Assembly (NCBI GenBank): GCA_946183385.1
Contig: CAMHBN010000115.1
Span: 1-6,291 of the forward strand
Source: an uncultured Ruminococcus sp.
GTDB taxonomy: Bacteria > Bacillota > Clostridia > Oscillospirales > Ruminococcaceae
Reading direction: 5' to 3'
Length of the DNA stretch: 6,291 bases
The first letter of the stretch is position 1. Each line of letters opens with the position of its first letter. Below the pieces are notes generated by a model that saw nothing but the letters and a program-made list of their open reading frames with translations, ran no database searches and was not told the origin of the DNA. Shown piece by piece: positions 4,910 to 6,291 of this stretch. The position numbers and the translations under genes are program-made.

Positions 4910-6267
4910 AAAATATACTCTTCCTGCGGATACCACAGGGGCGTATAAAGCTCCCCGAAAAGGCTGAGTACAGAAAACACCTCATTGGTATCACGGTATT
5001 CTCAGCGATATTTTGGCTCGGAGTGACATTGTTCACCCTCTTTATGCGAAACAGGCTCGCCTATCCTATGAATGTATTCACCGTCAGCGGGCTTATATTC
5101 GCCGTGCTGATACTTCTGTACAACCTCACGCTCCGCAAGAGCATCACATACAGGAATATCGTCGTCAACAAGCCGAGGATAGCAGTTATCACAGCGGCAG
5201 CAGTCGCGGGAGCGGGCTTCCTGTACATTCAGCGCGATACATGGTATACTCAGAGCTACATCAACTCCGTCCCTGTCGTTGAGCACAGCGCGAGCACGAT
5301 AGACTACGACGAGGCAACAGGCACCTACACGATAACCAAGACAACCGACGACTTCAAGATACTGCACCTTACCGATATCCACATCGGCGGAAGTCTATAT
5401 TCCTACACCAAGGACATCCGAGCATTGAACGCCTGCTTCACCGAGATAGAGCATACACATCCCGACCTCGTGGTTGTCACGGGAGATATGTGTTTCCCGA
5501 TGGGCATAATGTCGCTGTCTCTGAACAACTCCGCACCTGTTCAGCAGTTCGCGGCGTTCATGCGCAATACGGGCATTCCGTGGGCGTTCACCTACGGTAA
5601 TCACGACACCGAGTCAATGTCTACTCTGAATAAGACTGAGCTGAACGAGGTATACAAATCGCTCTCCTACAAGACATCGGGAAATCTCCTCTATCCATAC
5701 ATTCAGCCCGACATCATGGGCAGAAACAATCAGCTCATAGAGATACGAAACGCTGACGGCTCTCTGAATACGGGACTGTTCATGATAGACTCGAACGCCT
5801 ACACGGGCGAGGGACTGAATGAGTACGACTATATCCATGACGACCAGGTCGATTGGTACGCGGGAGAGGTAGATCGCATGAACGCTGAGGCGGGACACAT
5901 CGTCAATTCAATGGTGTTCTTTTATATCCCGCTGCAGGAGTACAAGACCGCTACCGAGCTTTATCTCGACGGCAGCGACAAGGTCACGTACTACTACGGC
6001 GAGAATCCGGGCGACCACGGCGGTATCACAAACGAGCTCGTGTGCTGCTCCGATTATCCGAGCAAGCTGTTCGACACGGCAGTGGAGCTCGGCAGTACGA
6101 CAGCTATGTTCTGCGGGCACGACCACTACAATAACGCCTCCATCGAGTACAAGGGCATACGCCTGACCTACGGCATGAGTATAGATTATCTTGCAATGCC
6201 CGGAATATCCAGAGAGACGAAACAGCGCGGAGCGGACCTGATAACGATACACTCCGACAGCTCGTGA
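4903..6267 (+). CDS. Membrane-anchored calcineurin-like metallophosphoesterase, possibly a decaying gene
   Basis: The frame encodes 454 residues. Three hydrophobic segments (about 27-48, 56-77 and 92-109) precede a calcineurin-like phosphoesterase domain, probably outside the membrane given the basic N-terminal flank. Metal-site motifs are D158-x-H160 (LTDIHIGG), G194-D195, G232-N-H-D235 and G405-H-D-H408. The family's further His, usually in an FFHIPL-like motif, is Tyr341 here (FFYIPLQEY), which may weaken metal binding. The substrate cannot be told. ATG 4903 overlaps the preceding frame's stop, and GAGGAG (4886-4891) lies 11 bases upstream, so coupled translation is possible. Residues 1-17 have unusual codons (CGG, CCA, GGG), and a parallel frame in the same bases reads better, so the true N-terminus is in doubt. 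After TGA 6265-6267 the frame goes on as DLEQIPLD to the window end, resembling a lost C-terminal tail. The phosphoesterase domain call is firm; an intact gene is not. Confidence 0.85.
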   Translation: MLKNILFLRIPQGRIKLPEKAEYRKHLIGITVFSAIFWLGVTLFTLFMRNRLAYPMNVFTVSGLIFAVLILLYNLTLRKSITYRNIVVNKPRIAVITAAAVAGAGFLYIQRDTWYTQSYINSVPVVEHSASTIDYDEATGTYTITKTTDDFKILHLTDIHIGGSLYSYTKDIRALNACFTEIEHTHPDLVVVTGDMCFPMGIMSLSLNNSAPVQQFAAFMRNTGIPWAFTYGNHDTESMSTLNKTELNEVYKSLSYKTSGNLLYPYIQPDIMGRNNQLIEIRNADGSLNTGLFMIDSNAYTGEGLNEYDYIHDDQVDWYAGEVDRMNAEAGHIVNSMVFFYIPLQEYKTATELYLDGSDKVTYYYGENPGDHGGITNELVCCSDYPSKLFDTAVELGSTTAMFCGHDHYNNASIEYKGIRLTYGMSIDYLAMPGISRETKQRGADLITIHSDSS

Positions 6268-6291
6268 GACCTCGAACAGATACCTCTCGAT

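Noticed and set aside
4895..4915. Programmed ribosomal frameshift at GCGAAATGCTGAAAAA
   Set aside because: No classical slippery heptamer with a downstream structure is evident, and the lack of a start codon plus a second needed shift at 4953-4956 favours decay, sequence error, or simple stop-start coupling.
6265..6267. TGA read as selenocysteine or a sense codon in the phosphoesterase
   Set aside because: TGA is used as the normal stop by both minus-strand genes here, the site is not near a catalytic residue, and no selenocysteine insertion hairpin is apparent in the few bases available.

Overview
The window looks like chromosomal DNA from a fibre-degrading or gut Firmicute of the Ruminococcus/Oscillospiraceae type. 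Three things support this: a secreted protein with a C-terminal type I dockerin (a cellulosome-attachment module), AAGGAG ribosome binding sites, and near-consensus TTGACA/TATAAT promoters. The genus is inferred from gene content; no species can be named.

Layout. Bases 1-52 are the 3' part of a long-variable-arm tRNA (Leu or Ser), cut by the window edge. A gene-free, AT-rich stretch with several T-rich hairpins follows (53-390). A strong promoter there drives a gene (409-2028, +) for a secreted protein with BspA-type leucine-rich repeats, a transglutaminase-like domain with an intact Cys/His/Asp triad, and a dockerin. It converges on a two-component operon on the minus strand: an OmpR/PhoB-type response regulator (4497-3823), then a membrane sensor histidine kinase (3817-2081). 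One symmetrical terminator (2043-2076) sits between the two stop codons and can serve both.

Upstream of the response regulator, two consensus promoters point away from each other (minus 4571-4599, plus 4642-4671). Between their -35 boxes lies a dyad, CACGCA-N13-TGCGTG. The plus promoter feeds a membrane-anchored calcineurin-like metallophosphoesterase gene (4903-6267). It is preceded by about 225 bases that read well as coding sequence but have no usable in-frame start codon.

The most unusual part is this right-hand locus. Three single-base corrections, at or near 4717, 4901-4903 and 4953-4956, would join the start-less segment to the phosphoesterase as one continuous frame. A Tyr also stands where the family normally has a metal-binding His, and the frame continues in family-like fashion beyond the TGA stop. 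Together these suggest a gene in decay, or base-level errors in the assembly, behind an intact promoter. No known mobile element, CRISPR array or phage gene is visible. I found no clear evidence of a wholly new system.
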